Shown here in pieces: positions 49,613-57,577 of a stretch of DNA of 64,000 bases. The DNA lies in NCBI GenBank assembly GCA_944323745.1, contig CALUTQ010000002.1, positions 620,001-684,000 on the forward strand, given 5' to 3'. Each line of letters opens with the position of its first letter. Position 1 is the first letter of the stretch. A program made the translations under genes and the position numbers. A model generated the notes under the pieces. The model was given only the letters and a program-made list of their open reading frames with translations. It had not been told where the DNA came from and searched no databases. The stretch comes from Candidatus Avelusimicrobium pullarium. Its GTDB lineage: Bacteria > Elusimicrobiota > Elusimicrobia > Elusimicrobiales > Elusimicrobiaceae.

Positions 49613-50377
49613 ATGGAACAAGAACCCGTTATAACCAATTTGCAGGACGAAGAAAAATCTACCAAAATGCTTTCTTTGGTGTCGCACAAGCTCAAAACGC
49701 CGCTCTCTATCATCAACGGGTATTCGGAAGCGATTTTGTCGCAGTCTTCCAAAGAAAAGTTTTCCCCCTTTACGGCCAAAGCCTTGGAAGAAATTAACAA
49801 ACAGGGCACCAAGCTGTGCAATCTGGTGGACAAACTGCTTTTCTTTAACCGGGTAGAAACGTTGCAAGCCAAAGATTTGGCCAAAAAATCCATCAATCTT
49901 AAAAACCTGATTAAGGCCTGCGCCAACGACGCCATTTCCCACGACGAAGAAACGGCCACCGTATCGGCGGGGTCTTCCGTTTCCAAAAAAGGCACTTTTA
50001 TAGAAATAGACTGCCCCTCCAACCTGGAAATTCAGGCCGACGAAGAAATGATGAGTTTTTTGTTGGAAGAACTTTTGTCCAATGCCATTAAGTTTAACAA
50101 CAAAGCCGAAAAAATCATTAAAGTACAAGGCACCCACCACGGGGACAGTATTTCCATTTCCGTGCGGGACTACGGCGCCGGCATACGTCCGCAGGATGTT
50201 AACCGTATTTTTGAACGCTTCTATCAGGTGGACGATTATTTTACCGGCCAGATAGACGGCTGGGGGCTGGGCTTGCCGATGGTGAAAAAAATTGTGGAAT
50301 TGCACGGCGGCACCATCAGCGTGATTTCCGACAGGGGGTTGGGGTCCATCTTCACGGTGAGTCTGCCCGTAGTATGA
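49613..50377 (+). CDS. Soluble sensor-less histidine kinase
   Basis: A 254-residue kinase core without sensor or membrane segment. HisKA box LVSHKLKTPLSIINGYSE has the phospho-acceptor His near residue 25; the ATPase domain has N-box LLSNAIKFNN, G1 DYGAGI, F-box FERF, and G2 GWGLGLPMVKKIV. Its input must come from a partner. The next gene overlaps by 4 nt (ATGA) and is the best partner candidate. No response regulator is adjacent; the REC-GGDEF protein at 29 kb is one possibility. Confidence 0.9.
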   Translation: MEQEPVITNLQDEEKSTKMLSLVSHKLKTPLSIINGYSEAILSQSSKEKFSPFTAKALEEINKQGTKLCNLVDKLLFFNRVETLQAKDLAKKSINLKNLIKACANDAISHDEETATVSAGSSVSKKGTFIEIDCPSNLEIQADEEMMSFLLEELLSNAIKFNNKAEKIIKVQGTHHGDSISISVRDYGAGIRPQDVNRIFERFYQVDDYFTGQIDGWGLGLPMVKKIVELHGGTISVISDRGLGSIFTVSLPVV

Positions 50378-50883
50378 AACAAGCCGGCTTAGTAGACGAT
50401 ATTCTAACACAGACCGACAACCTGCGCGTTATGACCGTGCAGGCTGCGCGTAATCTGCGCGATTTCAGCCGACGGCTGGAATTGATTTTAAGTCAGGATC
50501 ACAAAAACATCGCCGTGCGCGACACCGCCTTTGCAGAAGAATTTGCCGCTTTTTGCACGGCCTTGCGCAAGGATACAGACGAACAAATGGACTACTGGCA
50601 GCAAGCCCGCACCCAATTGCGCTCCGGCCCCGATAAAAACGGCTACGAGCTGGGGCTGGCCGCCAAAAGTTTTGTCAGCCGTGCCAAAACTCTCTCCCGC
50701 GCCACCGATGATTTTACCACGGCGTATGACTGTTTTAACCGCTTTTACAAAAACTATACCTTAGCCAAACTGCCCGTTTGGCTGCTGACTGCCTGCTGCG
50801 ACGATTTAAACAATTTAACGGGCAAAATTCTGTTTCTTTCACGCGAGCTTGCCAAAAAAACTGAAAAAACTCGGGGGTATTAA
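50374..50883 (+). CDS. Hypothetical helical protein coupled to the histidine kinase
   Basis: A 169-residue protein, not recognised. It is almost entirely helical by eye (heptad-like TVQAARNLRDFSRRLELILS) with no signal or membrane segment and a CC pair (TACCDDL) near the end. Start overlaps the kinase stop as ATGA, so the two proteins are made together and may interact. AI-2E permease follows after 3 nt. Confidence 0.7.
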   Translation: MKQAGLVDDILTQTDNLRVMTVQAARNLRDFSRRLELILSQDHKNIAVRDTAFAEEFAAFCTALRKDTDEQMDYWQQARTQLRSGPDKNGYELGLAAKSFVSRAKTLSRATDDFTTAYDCFNRFYKNYTLAKLPVWLLTACCDDLNNLTGKILFLSRELAKKTEKTRGY

Positions 50884-50886
50884 CTT

Positions 50887-51906
50887 ATGATAGACAAAAC
50901 CAATTGGTACTATCAAAAGATGAGCACCATTTGTCTGACTATCATCGCGGCCGGTGTCATCACGGCCGGTTTGGCTTACACCAAAAGCCTGATGATTCCG
51001 CTGGTTATAGCGCTTTTCTTTTACACCATTTTGGTGCAAATGGGCGCTTTTCTGCACAAAAAGCTGCACTTTCCCGCCTGGCTGGCGCTGACGGTGAGTA
51101 TTTTGTTTTTTGCGCTTTGTTTCGGCGGTATTATTTATTTTACGGTCAACTCCGTCGGCGGTTTTTTGAAAGGGGCGGAAGTATACAAAGAAAACCTGCT
51201 TGCCACCACGGCCGATTTAGTTTCCAAATTGGCCGCGCACGGCATAGAGCTGGACCAGGCCTCTATCGTCAACTATGTAAAAGGCTTGCCGCTGTTTGAC
51301 TGGTTTAAAAACTTTGGCGGGCAGTTATTCTCGCTGATGTCTAACGCTACGCTGATTATTTTGTTTATCATCTTTTTGTTTATCGGCGAAAAAAAGGCCA
51401 TTCCCACCAATTCCAACCCGCTGCTGCAGGAAATGATAGCCAACGTGTCCAAATATTTATCGGTCAAAATTATGACCTCGCTGGTTACGGCAATTATTGT
51501 GGGTATTATTCTGTTGGCTTTTAAAGTAAAACTGGCGTTTTTGTTTGCACTGATGACGTTCCTGCTTAATTTCATTCCCAGCATCGGCTCTATTATTGCC
51601 GTGCTGCTGCCGGCCCCCGTGCTGTTTTTGCAATACGGTCTGGGGACGAACTTTTTTGTCGTCATCGGCCTTATGACCTGCACCCAGTTTACCATCGGCA
51701 ACCTGATAGAACCGCGTTTAATGGGGGAAGGGATGGATCTGCATCCGGTGGTGGTTATCGCATCTTTAATTTTTTGGGGGCTTGTGTGGGGTGTAATGGG
51801 GGCTTTCCTGTCCGTACCCATAACGGCGTCCATTAAAATTATCTTAAGCAAAATCAAGCATACGCGCCCCGTGGCCGAACTGCTGGCCGGCCGCTTGCCA
51901 CATTAA
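50887..51906 (+). CDS. AI-2E family transporter (TqsA/PerM-like permease)
   Basis: A 339-residue inner-membrane protein with about 8 helices and the family C-terminal pattern FLLNFIPSIGSIIAVLLPAP, then GNLIEPRLMGEGMDLHPVVV and FWGLVWGVMGAFLSVPITA. Members export autoinducer-2 or exchange Na+/H+; the substrate here is unknown. Last gene of the run that begins at 48708, followed by a terminator. Confidence 0.88.
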   Translation: MIDKTNWYYQKMSTICLTIIAAGVITAGLAYTKSLMIPLVIALFFYTILVQMGAFLHKKLHFPAWLALTVSILFFALCFGGIIYFTVNSVGGFLKGAEVYKENLLATTADLVSKLAAHGIELDQASIVNYVKGLPLFDWFKNFGGQLFSLMSNATLIILFIIFLFIGEKKAIPTNSNPLLQEMIANVSKYLSVKIMTSLVTAIIVGIILLAFKVKLAFLFALMTFLLNFIPSIGSIIAVLLPAPVLFLQYGLGTNFFVVIGLMTCTQFTIGNLIEPRLMGEGMDLHPVVVIASLIFWGLVWGVMGAFLSVPITASIKIILSKIKHTRPVAELLAGRLPH

Positions 51907-51918
51907 CGCCCTTTTCAC

Positions 51919-51947
51919 AAAAACCCGCGTTTGCACGCGGGTTTTTT
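51919..51947 (+). terminator. Terminator after the AI-2E permease
   Basis: AAACCCGCGT (51921-51930), TTGC loop, ACGCGGGTTT (51935-51944), then T-run. Confidence 0.9.
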
Positions 51948-52344
51948 ATGTAGCGGTCTGCTTTCTTCAAAAAAACAAACAAAACGATTTTTATGCTCCG
52001 GCGCCTGCTCTCGGGCCGGCCGGTTAAGAAAACCTCGTTTTACGGCGCGATAAAACCGCATAGCGGCTTTCCGTACGGGGAAAAGCCCCTTATAATATAC
52101 GACTTCGTGCCGCATTGGCCGAAGAAACGGTGCAGGCGGCATTGTCTGCAAACAAAACCCGTAAAAAGTACAGCACTTGCTATGCGGGCAAAATTAGTAC
52201 AGGGCCCACCGGAGACTGGAGCAAAAGGGCAGGCTTTTTGGGCCAAAGAAGCTCCCGCAAAAATAAGAGTCTTCCCGCGCGGGCAAAAATTTGGGCAAAG
52301 GGTGCGCCGTCAAAAACGGTAGGTTTTACCGCACAGACAGAGAT
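51948..52344 (+). other. 397-nt intergenic region, possible structured RNA
   Basis: No convincing gene. TATAAT at about 52092-52097 (+) is followed by stretches that fold well: TGCCGC with GCGGCA, CCCGT with GCGGG, GGCCC with GGGCC enclosing AAAAG with CTTTT, and GTGCG with CGCAC. The transcript would end at the hairpin 52347-52376. That terminator also serves the leftward operon, so it is not proof of a rightward RNA. Reading frames on both strands run into flanking terminators and look non-coding. No match to tmRNA, 6S or SRP RNA that I can recall. Confidence 0.3.
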
Positions 52345-52378
52345 AAAAAAACTCCCTTCCGTAGAAGGGAGTTTTTAA
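52345..52378. terminator. Bidirectional terminator at the end of the leftward envelope operon
   Basis: AAAAACTCCCTTC (52347-52359), CGTA, GAAGGGAGTTTTT (52364-52376). Confidence 0.9.
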
Positions 52379-52383
52379 AACAG

Positions 52384-52914
52384 TTACTCAGCCGCCGGTG
52401 CCGGCTGTGTCTGCTCGGCTGGCAGCGGGGGCATTTCTTGGCGGACTTTGTTAAATAAGTCCGAAGCCGTAGCCCGCTGCAGGAAACTTTCCCATTCCGT
52501 GGGGGACATTTCAAAATCGTCCATTACCACAAAGGAAATCTCGCGCGAAGCGTCCTTACCCAGTGTTTTGTTTTGCGCATATTCCCGTTCCAGCTCCACA
52601 TACCGGCTGGCGATGGCGTAATCAATATCCTGTTGGGAATAAATAGGCTGGACGGTTTGGTCCTGCAGGGTGTTGGTGTCAAACACGCCTTCTTCGGTAT
52701 AAGGGATATAGGCGCCGTCTTCGCTGATGGTGCCGGAAGAAGATATCGTTTCGCCCTGTTCGGAGCCGGTGCCTTGCGTTTGGGTATTTTGCCCGTCGGA
52801 AGAACGCACCTCGCGTCCGGCCATCATATTAGAACAGGCTGACGGATTAACAATAAAATAAATGCTAAAAACAATAAACAGCAATACGGCTGCTTTAAGT
52901 AATATTTTAGCCAC
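52384..52914 (-). CDS. Hypothetical membrane-anchored protein, last gene of the envelope operon
   Basis: A 176-residue protein, not recognised. A GTG start preceded by AAGGAGG leads into one membrane helix (LLKAAVLLFIVFSIYFIV), then a Ser/Gln/Thr/Gly-rich linker (about 35-75), a short helical part (DIDYAIASRYVELEREYAQN) and a Pro/Ala-rich end. The topology suggests a periplasmic body anchored in the inner membrane. The Cys at residue 27 is not in a good lipobox. Confidence 0.65.
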   Translation of the reverse strand: MAKILLKAAVLLFIVFSIYFIVNPSACSNMMAGREVRSSDGQNTQTQGTGSEQGETISSSGTISEDGAYIPYTEEGVFDTNTLQDQTVQPIYSQQDIDYAIASRYVELEREYAQNKTLGKDASREISFVVMDDFEMSPTEWESFLQRATASDLFNKVRQEMPPLPAEQTQPAPAAE

Positions 52915-52944
52915 GGAAGCCTCCTTTCCTACAGCATAGCAAAT

Positions 52945-53502
52945 TTAATTGCCTGACGGCGCAGAAACGTTTGCCCCCTGCAGCACCTGTACGCTGCTTA
53001 CAAACTGGGGGTTGCTGAATATTTCCTGCAGCATTTTTACAAATTCCGGATCTTTGGAATATTCCGCCACTACTTGCTGGAGCTGCGGATATTGCTGCAG
53101 CAGTTGGCTTAATTGTTCCGAACTAAGCACCGCCAAATCAATATCGCTGCGGCCGGTAGCTTTGCGCAAATCGGCCACAAAAGCCTGCATTTTGGGCTCT
53201 TGGCGGTAATCGTTTAATATAGATTTTACCGTTTCACGGGCTTGCCGGGCCTGCTGCGGGGCCGGAAGATTACCGTCCTCTAAAAAAATTTCTTTGGGTT
53301 CGTCACTCCAGCGTTTATAGACGCTTTCTTCCGCCCGCGGCGGGACGCGTTGAATTGGAACATTATTAAACGTCATTGTGGGCGTGGGTGTTTCGGCTTC
53401 CTGCGCGGCGTGGCGTTCATACGCGCGGTAGAGACGTACGCCCGCAATAAACGCCAAGCCCACAATAATTACCCACAGAAAAAAGCGGCTGGTTTTAGAC
53501 AT
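52945..53502 (-). CDS. Hypothetical membrane-anchored helical protein
   Basis: A 185-residue protein, not recognised. One N-terminal helix (FFLWVIIVGLAFIAGVRLY), then a Pro-rich linker, then a mostly helical region with Gln/Leu-rich repeats (LSQLLQQYPQLQQVVAEYSK and DPEFVKMLQEIFSNPQFV). The paired DPxF/NPxF helical units recall STI1-type chaperone-binding repeats, a weak resemblance. It starts 1 nt after the fkpA stop, so it is coupled to the PPIase, which fits a periplasmic folding role. Confidence 0.65.
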   Translation of the reverse strand: MSKTSRFFLWVIIVGLAFIAGVRLYRAYERHAAQEAETPTPTMTFNNVPIQRVPPRAEESVYKRWSDEPKEIFLEDGNLPAPQQARQARETVKSILNDYRQEPKMQAFVADLRKATGRSDIDLAVLSSEQLSQLLQQYPQLQQVVAEYSKDPEFVKMLQEIFSNPQFVSSVQVLQGANVSAPSGN

Positions 53503-53503
53503 A

Positions 53504-54217
53504 TTAGTCGTCTATGCTGATTAACTCCACCGTAAACACCAAGGCCGAGTTGGGCGGAATGACACCCACCGGCCGGTTGCCGTATGCCGTATCGGCCGGA
53601 CAAACCACCGTTGCCTTAGAAGAAGGGCGCATTTGCTGCAGTGCTTTGGTCCAGCACGGAATAACGCCGGCCAAGCTGGCCGAAAACGGCTCGTTGCGGT
53701 CATAAGAACTGTCAAATTTTGTTCCGTCAATCAGTTTGCCTTCGTAATTAACCGTCACTTTGCTGTCAGCCTTGGGGGTGCGGCCTTTGCCCTTTTTGGA
53801 CAATTTAATCATTGCGCCGTTATCCAGCACTTTAACGCCTTTTTCTTTGGAAAAGTTTTCCAGATATTCCTTTTGTTCGGCTTCGCGTTTTTGGCTGATA
53901 ATTTGCGCGTCCTGTTTGTATTTTTCAATAATTTGCGGTTTATATTCGTCCAAATTGGTTTGGGAATCTTTATTGAGCAGGCTGTCGCGCATTCCCTGAG
54001 ACAAGGCCTTGTAGTCGTCCTCGTTATCCAGCACCAGCTGGCGTTTTAAATTGTCCCCCAACAAAAAGCCCAACGAATAAAGCATTTTATTGCGTTCGGC
54101 CGGATCTTGCACGGTTTGTGCCGCCGTGGCCGTGTCGGTAGAGGCTTGCGTGGTTTCCTGCGCAAAAGCGGGGCTTACCAGTAAAATCAGTAAAAACAGA
54201 CTTATTGCTTTCTTCAT
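53504..54217 (-). CDS. fkpA: Periplasmic FKBP-type peptidyl-prolyl isomerase (FkpA/Mip-like)
   Basis: A 237-residue PPIase and chaperone. Signal peptide (SLFLLILLVSPAFAQ), a helical N-terminal dimerisation part (YSLGFLLGDNLKRQL to about 125), then the FKBP domain with VTVNYEGKLIDGTKFDSSYD, PFSASLAGVIPCWTKALQQM and ADTAYGNRPVGVIPPNSALVF. The pocket Trp is in place. AAAGGAG lies before the ATG. It sits in an operon of lipoproteins and would assist outer-membrane protein folding. Confidence 0.93.
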   Translation of the reverse strand: MKKAISLFLLILLVSPAFAQETTQASTDTATAAQTVQDPAERNKMLYSLGFLLGDNLKRQLVLDNEDDYKALSQGMRDSLLNKDSQTNLDEYKPQIIEKYKQDAQIISQKREAEQKEYLENFSKEKGVKVLDNGAMIKLSKKGKGRTPKADSKVTVNYEGKLIDGTKFDSSYDRNEPFSASLAGVIPCWTKALQQMRPSSKATVVCPADTAYGNRPVGVIPPNSALVFTVELISIDD

Positions 54218-54227
54218 AGTTGCTCCT

Positions 54228-55166
54228 TTATTTTGTTTTCAAATATTCCGTCATTCTTTTGACGATTTCCGCCGAAACCTTATCGCCCACGCCTTCCATA
54301 CTTTTGCGCGTGGAATCGGCCTTGCGGCCCGTGCCGGCGCGGTCATAGACATTAAAACGGGCAAACGTGGTGCCGGCCTGCAAATCGCGCAGGCTGACGG
54401 CAGCGCTGGTGGCGGCCCAGATAAGCCCTTTTAAACGTTCCGAGCCGTAACCGTCCACCTGGGCGTCCACCTCTACGGAAAGCAGTGCCGAGGAATCTTC
54501 CGGCCCGACTACGCTTAACCCCATCTGGTTGACGGCGTCGGTAATGCGCGAAAGCAAAACGGCGTTTTCTTCCCCGCGCACGACGGCCGCTACTTTAACA
54601 GCGGAAAGGCGGTCATTATAAAGCTTTTTATAATTTTCAAAACGCTGCGTTTCATAACCGGTTTGATTTTCGCTGACGAAAACGTACAGATCCTGCACTA
54701 CGTTGCGCTGCACAATAAGCGGCTTCATCGCAAAGGCGGCGCGCAGGCCGGCAAATTTGTCTTCCGTGCTTTGCAGCTGGCCGGCCAAAGCACCCAGCCG
54801 CGCGTCCAACGCATTGGCGGGCACCTGCAAAATCAGCTCCGCCGTTTGACGTTTCAGCACGGCCAAAGCAAAGTAGTTCTTTTTATTTTTGCTGCTTTTA
54901 TCGCGCCATACTTTGTCCACATAGGCATTGGCCATTATATCGTCAATTTGGGGCAAATCGGCCGCGTCCGGCACGTTTTGGGCAAAACTCAGGCGCATAT
55001 TGGCCAAGGCATTGGCGGAGGCGGCTTCTTTATCGGCTCCTTCGCCGGCCACCACGTAATAGGCGTGTTGGTCATACTTGGACATTTGATAGCTGACGGT
55101 GTTTTTATTAACACCCGCGCACGCACCCAAACCAAAAGCGCAAAGTAAAACAAACAGTTTTTTCAT
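54228..55166 (-). CDS. LPP20-like lipoprotein
   Basis: A 312-residue lipoprotein (lipobox LGACAG). The region HAYYVVAGEGADKEAASANALANMRLSFA resembles the LPP20/FlgP type (SVGEGxSxxEAxxxAxxxL), and the second half (LSAVKVAAVVRGEENAVLLSRITDAV) looks like a LpoA/CsgG-type fold. It often accompanies LpoB and COG3014 proteins. ATG at 55166 with GAGGAA upstream. Role likely in the outer-membrane side of peptidoglycan synthase control; inferred from neighbours. Confidence 0.65.
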   Translation of the reverse strand: MKKLFVLLCAFGLGACAGVNKNTVSYQMSKYDQHAYYVVAGEGADKEAASANALANMRLSFAQNVPDAADLPQIDDIMANAYVDKVWRDKSSKNKKNYFALAVLKRQTAELILQVPANALDARLGALAGQLQSTEDKFAGLRAAFAMKPLIVQRNVVQDLYVFVSENQTGYETQRFENYKKLYNDRLSAVKVAAVVRGEENAVLLSRITDAVNQMGLSVVGPEDSSALLSVEVDAQVDGYGSERLKGLIWAATSAAVSLRDLQAGTTFARFNVYDRAGTGRKADSTRKSMEGVGDKVSAEIVKRMTEYLKTK

Positions 55167-55173
55167 ATATTCC

Positions 55174-56487
55174 TCACTTAGCCGTACGGTAATGCAAATA
55201 AACACGCCCGCCGGCAGGGACGCAGACGTCCTTAAAGGTGTATTCTTCTACTATATTACCATATCCGTCTTTAAAACGCAGGACAATATCCTGCACGCCG
55301 GCCGGAACATAAAAACGCGTCATACGAAACTGTGCCGGCAGGGTAAACCATTGGCGCGTGTCGGCCTTTTCCGTCACCGTGCCCAGAATGCTGACAATCA
55401 GCCCTGCCAAATCTCCCGCCGATTCATTGTCCGAACTTTGCGCCACCATATGGCGCGCCTGCACCGCCGCAGTGCGCTTGGCGGCCGCACGCAAGGCCAT
55501 ACGCAAAAAGGACGCGGTCTGATTATCCTGCAAATCTGCCTGCTGGGCGGCGGCCACATTTTCCATCAATACGGTGGGGAACACCCGTCCGTCCGCCGTT
55601 ACCGCCTCCGAAGAACGTATCCGATACGGCTGGGGCATCAGCACCGGATAGGCCACCGTAACCGAGTTGCCCAAAAGACCCGTCATAATGGCATTTTGAA
55701 GGGCAGGCGAAGGCTCTTGGTCTTCCTGTGTGCTGTGCATCCAAAAAAGAACGTCCCCCCAGGATACCTGAAAAGTTTGGCTTATCTTCAGCGGCAGCAG
55801 GCCGTTAGCGTGCACCAGCACCACTTCCCCCCCGTTTTGAACGGCGGAAGAAGCAAAGTCCGGCCGGGCGGGCAAACCGTCGGCCCCGTCTAATGCCGCA
55901 TAGCCCTGCAAGGCGCGGGTGCGGGCAATGCGGGCGTCGTCCCGTTTGCCGGCTGACTCAAACACCAGACTGGCAAAATACTGCACAAAAGGGCTGGTCA
56001 AACGAGGCTTGTTTTGCACATCAGGCAAATGATCCAAATAAAAAACTGCTTTATTGGCTTCCACCAAAGCGTCGGCAACGTCGTCTTGCTGCAGAAAATT
56101 CATCGCGCGGTAATAATACGTCAGCGCCTGTTCATACGGGGCGGGATAATAGGGGACGGTCAAATCATTAATAATGTAGCGGCCGGCGTGGGCCGTAAGG
56201 CTTTGGGTGAACAGCTCATCGGTGCGCTGCTGGGCCTTGGCAAACAGCAGGTCGCTCTGGGCCGGCTTTCCCCCGTCGTGCAAAACGGTGCCCATATCCA
56301 AATAATACAACAGCGCGTCACGCTGTTTATATTGTTTGCCTTTTTCTTCTTCCAGCTTTTGTTCCGCGGCGGCAAAGTCTCCTTGGGCAAGCAAATGACC
56401 GACTTCTTTTTTATGACGCAAAGAAGGCGCGCCGCACGCCGAGCAGCACAAAACCACTGTCAGTAGCGTAAGCCAACGCGCCTTCAT
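55174..56487 (-). CDS. COG3014-like TPR lipoprotein
   Basis: A 437-residue lipoprotein (lipobox CSAC, TLLTVVLCCSAC). Residues 25-200 are TPR-like helices (LLAQGDFAAAEQKLEEEKGK, DVADALVEANKAVFYLDHL); the C-terminal half is beta-rich, with PLKISQTFQVSWGDVLF and a final VYLHYRTAK. I recall this architecture as COG3014, commonly next to lpoB. Five nt after lpoB; weak ribosome binding site, so probably coupled. Confidence 0.7.
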   Translation of the reverse strand: MKARWLTLLTVVLCCSACGAPSLRHKKEVGHLLAQGDFAAAEQKLEEEKGKQYKQRDALLYYLDMGTVLHDGGKPAQSDLLFAKAQQRTDELFTQSLTAHAGRYIINDLTVPYYPAPYEQALTYYYRAMNFLQQDDVADALVEANKAVFYLDHLPDVQNKPRLTSPFVQYFASLVFESAGKRDDARIARTRALQGYAALDGADGLPARPDFASSAVQNGGEVVLVHANGLLPLKISQTFQVSWGDVLFWMHSTQEDQEPSPALQNAIMTGLLGNSVTVAYPVLMPQPYRIRSSEAVTADGRVFPTVLMENVAAAQQADLQDNQTASFLRMALRAAAKRTAAVQARHMVAQSSDNESAGDLAGLIVSILGTVTEKADTRQWFTLPAQFRMTRFYVPAGVQDIVLRFKDGYGNIVEEYTFKDVCVPAGGRVYLHYRTAK

Positions 56488-56492
56488 AAAAA

Positions 56493-57083
56493 TTACCAGC
56501 TTACTTTGCTTCTTTTTACGTATTTTTTAATCTGTTTTTGGCCGTTCCAAACAATTTGGTTCGTTTCAATATCAATCAGCTTCATATTGACTTGATAGAA
56601 CACCACGGCGTTTTTGCTTTGGGAATCTACAATAGAGTTTAACGTGCCCGAAAGCATATAGTCCGCACCCACTTCGCGTCCGAACGCTTTGCGCGTTTCT
56701 TCGGAGGCGAACTCATCCTGCTCCAGCCGTTCCTGACGCACCTCACCGCGTTCGTCGGCGCTGGCCACAAAGGACACTTTGCCCGAGTTAATCAGCGCGC
56801 GCTGCATTTCTTCCACAAAAGCGCCGGTGTTAATGTGCTCCATACTGTTGTTGGTAACACTGCCCACAATAACTGTCGGTTCTTTGCCCAAACGGCTCGT
56901 GGCTTTGCTGTACCAGCCGGAGTTTAAACAGTCGTTAATCATTTCCTGCGCGACCATCTGCGAATCGGTGTCATTCCAACGGCCGCTGACGTCTTTAATT
57001 TCGTGCGTGTCCATACGCTCCACTTTCGTAGCGCAGGCAAACAGAAACGGCAAAATTAAAAGCCCCAACCATACTTTTTTCAT
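56493..57083 (-). CDS. lpoB: Penicillin-binding protein activator LpoB-like lipoprotein
   Basis: A 196-residue outer-membrane lipoprotein (LFACATK lipobox). The family hallmark DVSGRWNDTDSQMVAQEMINDCL follows the linker, then TVIVGSVTNNSMEHINTGAF, GADYMLSGTLNSIVD and a final IVWNGQKQIKK. In E. coli LpoB crosses the periplasm to stimulate PBP1b. AAAGGAG precedes the ATG. Second gene of the leftward operon. Confidence 0.9.
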   Translation of the reverse strand: MKKVWLGLLILPFLFACATKVERMDTHEIKDVSGRWNDTDSQMVAQEMINDCLNSGWYSKATSRLGKEPTVIVGSVTNNSMEHINTGAFVEEMQRALINSGKVSFVASADERGEVRQERLEQDEFASEETRKAFGREVGADYMLSGTLNSIVDSQSKNAVVFYQVNMKLIDIETNQIVWNGQKQIKKYVKRSKVSW

Positions 57084-57098
57084 AATACGCTCCTTTTT

Positions 57099-57524
57099 TT
57101 ATAAATTCACTTTGGAACAAATGCGCGCCCCTACCAGTGATTCTTCCTCGTGCCGGCAGACGATGGAACCGTCTTCTAAAGATACTTCAAACCATTTCGG
57201 ATATTTGGTGTTGCTTACGCGCAAGACGGAAGCTTCTTCCAGCACAAAGTCGTAATGCGGACAATGCAGCAGACTGCGGTTGTCTTTTACGGCCACGGGG
57301 CACGGCAAGGCCATTTCCAACTGTTCAAAATCGGCCGTATAAAAACCGTTTTTGGCATAAAAAGCCTGCTCGGCCTTGGCCAGCTGACGGCCGGTTTGCG
57401 CCGCTTGGCGCGCATAGTGAATGTCTATTTGCTTTTGCACCTGCGGCCAAACCAGCGCCACACCGAAGCCTACCACCAAAATAAGGAACAACATCAGTTT
57501 ATGCAAAACGCCGGACTTATTCAT
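57099..57524 (-). CDS. Pilin-like protein lacking the prepilin cleavage motif
   Basis: A 141-residue protein opening the lpoB operon. It has one N-terminal helix (KLMLFLILVVGFGVALVWP) but no G-FTLIE site. The rest matches the short pilins of this window: AEQAFYAKNGFYTADFEQLEM corresponds to their [20 protein letters not shown], and EDGSIVCRHEEESLVGARIC to [18 protein letters not shown] in pilin 4. So it seems a pilin head on an uncleaved anchor. ATG at 57524 with GGGAG; promoter TACAAT at 57557-57552. Confidence 0.75.
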   Translation of the reverse strand: MNKSGVLHKLMLFLILVVGFGVALVWPQVQKQIDIHYARQAAQTGRQLAKAEQAFYAKNGFYTADFEQLEMALPCPVAVKDNRSLLHCPHYDFVLEEASVLRVSNTKYPKWFEVSLEDGSIVCRHEEESLVGARICSKVNL

Positions 57525-57551
57525 ACCACTCCCGTACAAGAGATTTTTTAT

Positions 57552-57557
57552 ATTGTA
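57552..57557 (-). promoter_or_regulatory. Promoter -10 box of the leftward envelope operon
   Basis: TACAAT in TTTTGCTACAAT; leader of about 22 nt with a GGGAG site. This shows the same extended -10 also drives genes with leaders. Confidence 0.5.
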
Positions 57558-57577
57558 GCAAAAGGCGCCTTGTAATT

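Noticed and set aside
51948-52344. tmRNA, 6S or SRP RNA in this gap
   Set aside because: The tRNA-like ends of tmRNA and the GGUCAGG/AGCAGCC signature of SRP RNA are absent; the shape does not fit 6S RNA.
52115-52378. Plus-strand frame of 87 codons in the gap after the AI-2E gene
   Set aside because: It needs a TTG start without ribosome binding site and its stop lies inside the terminator hairpin, so it is not a credible protein.
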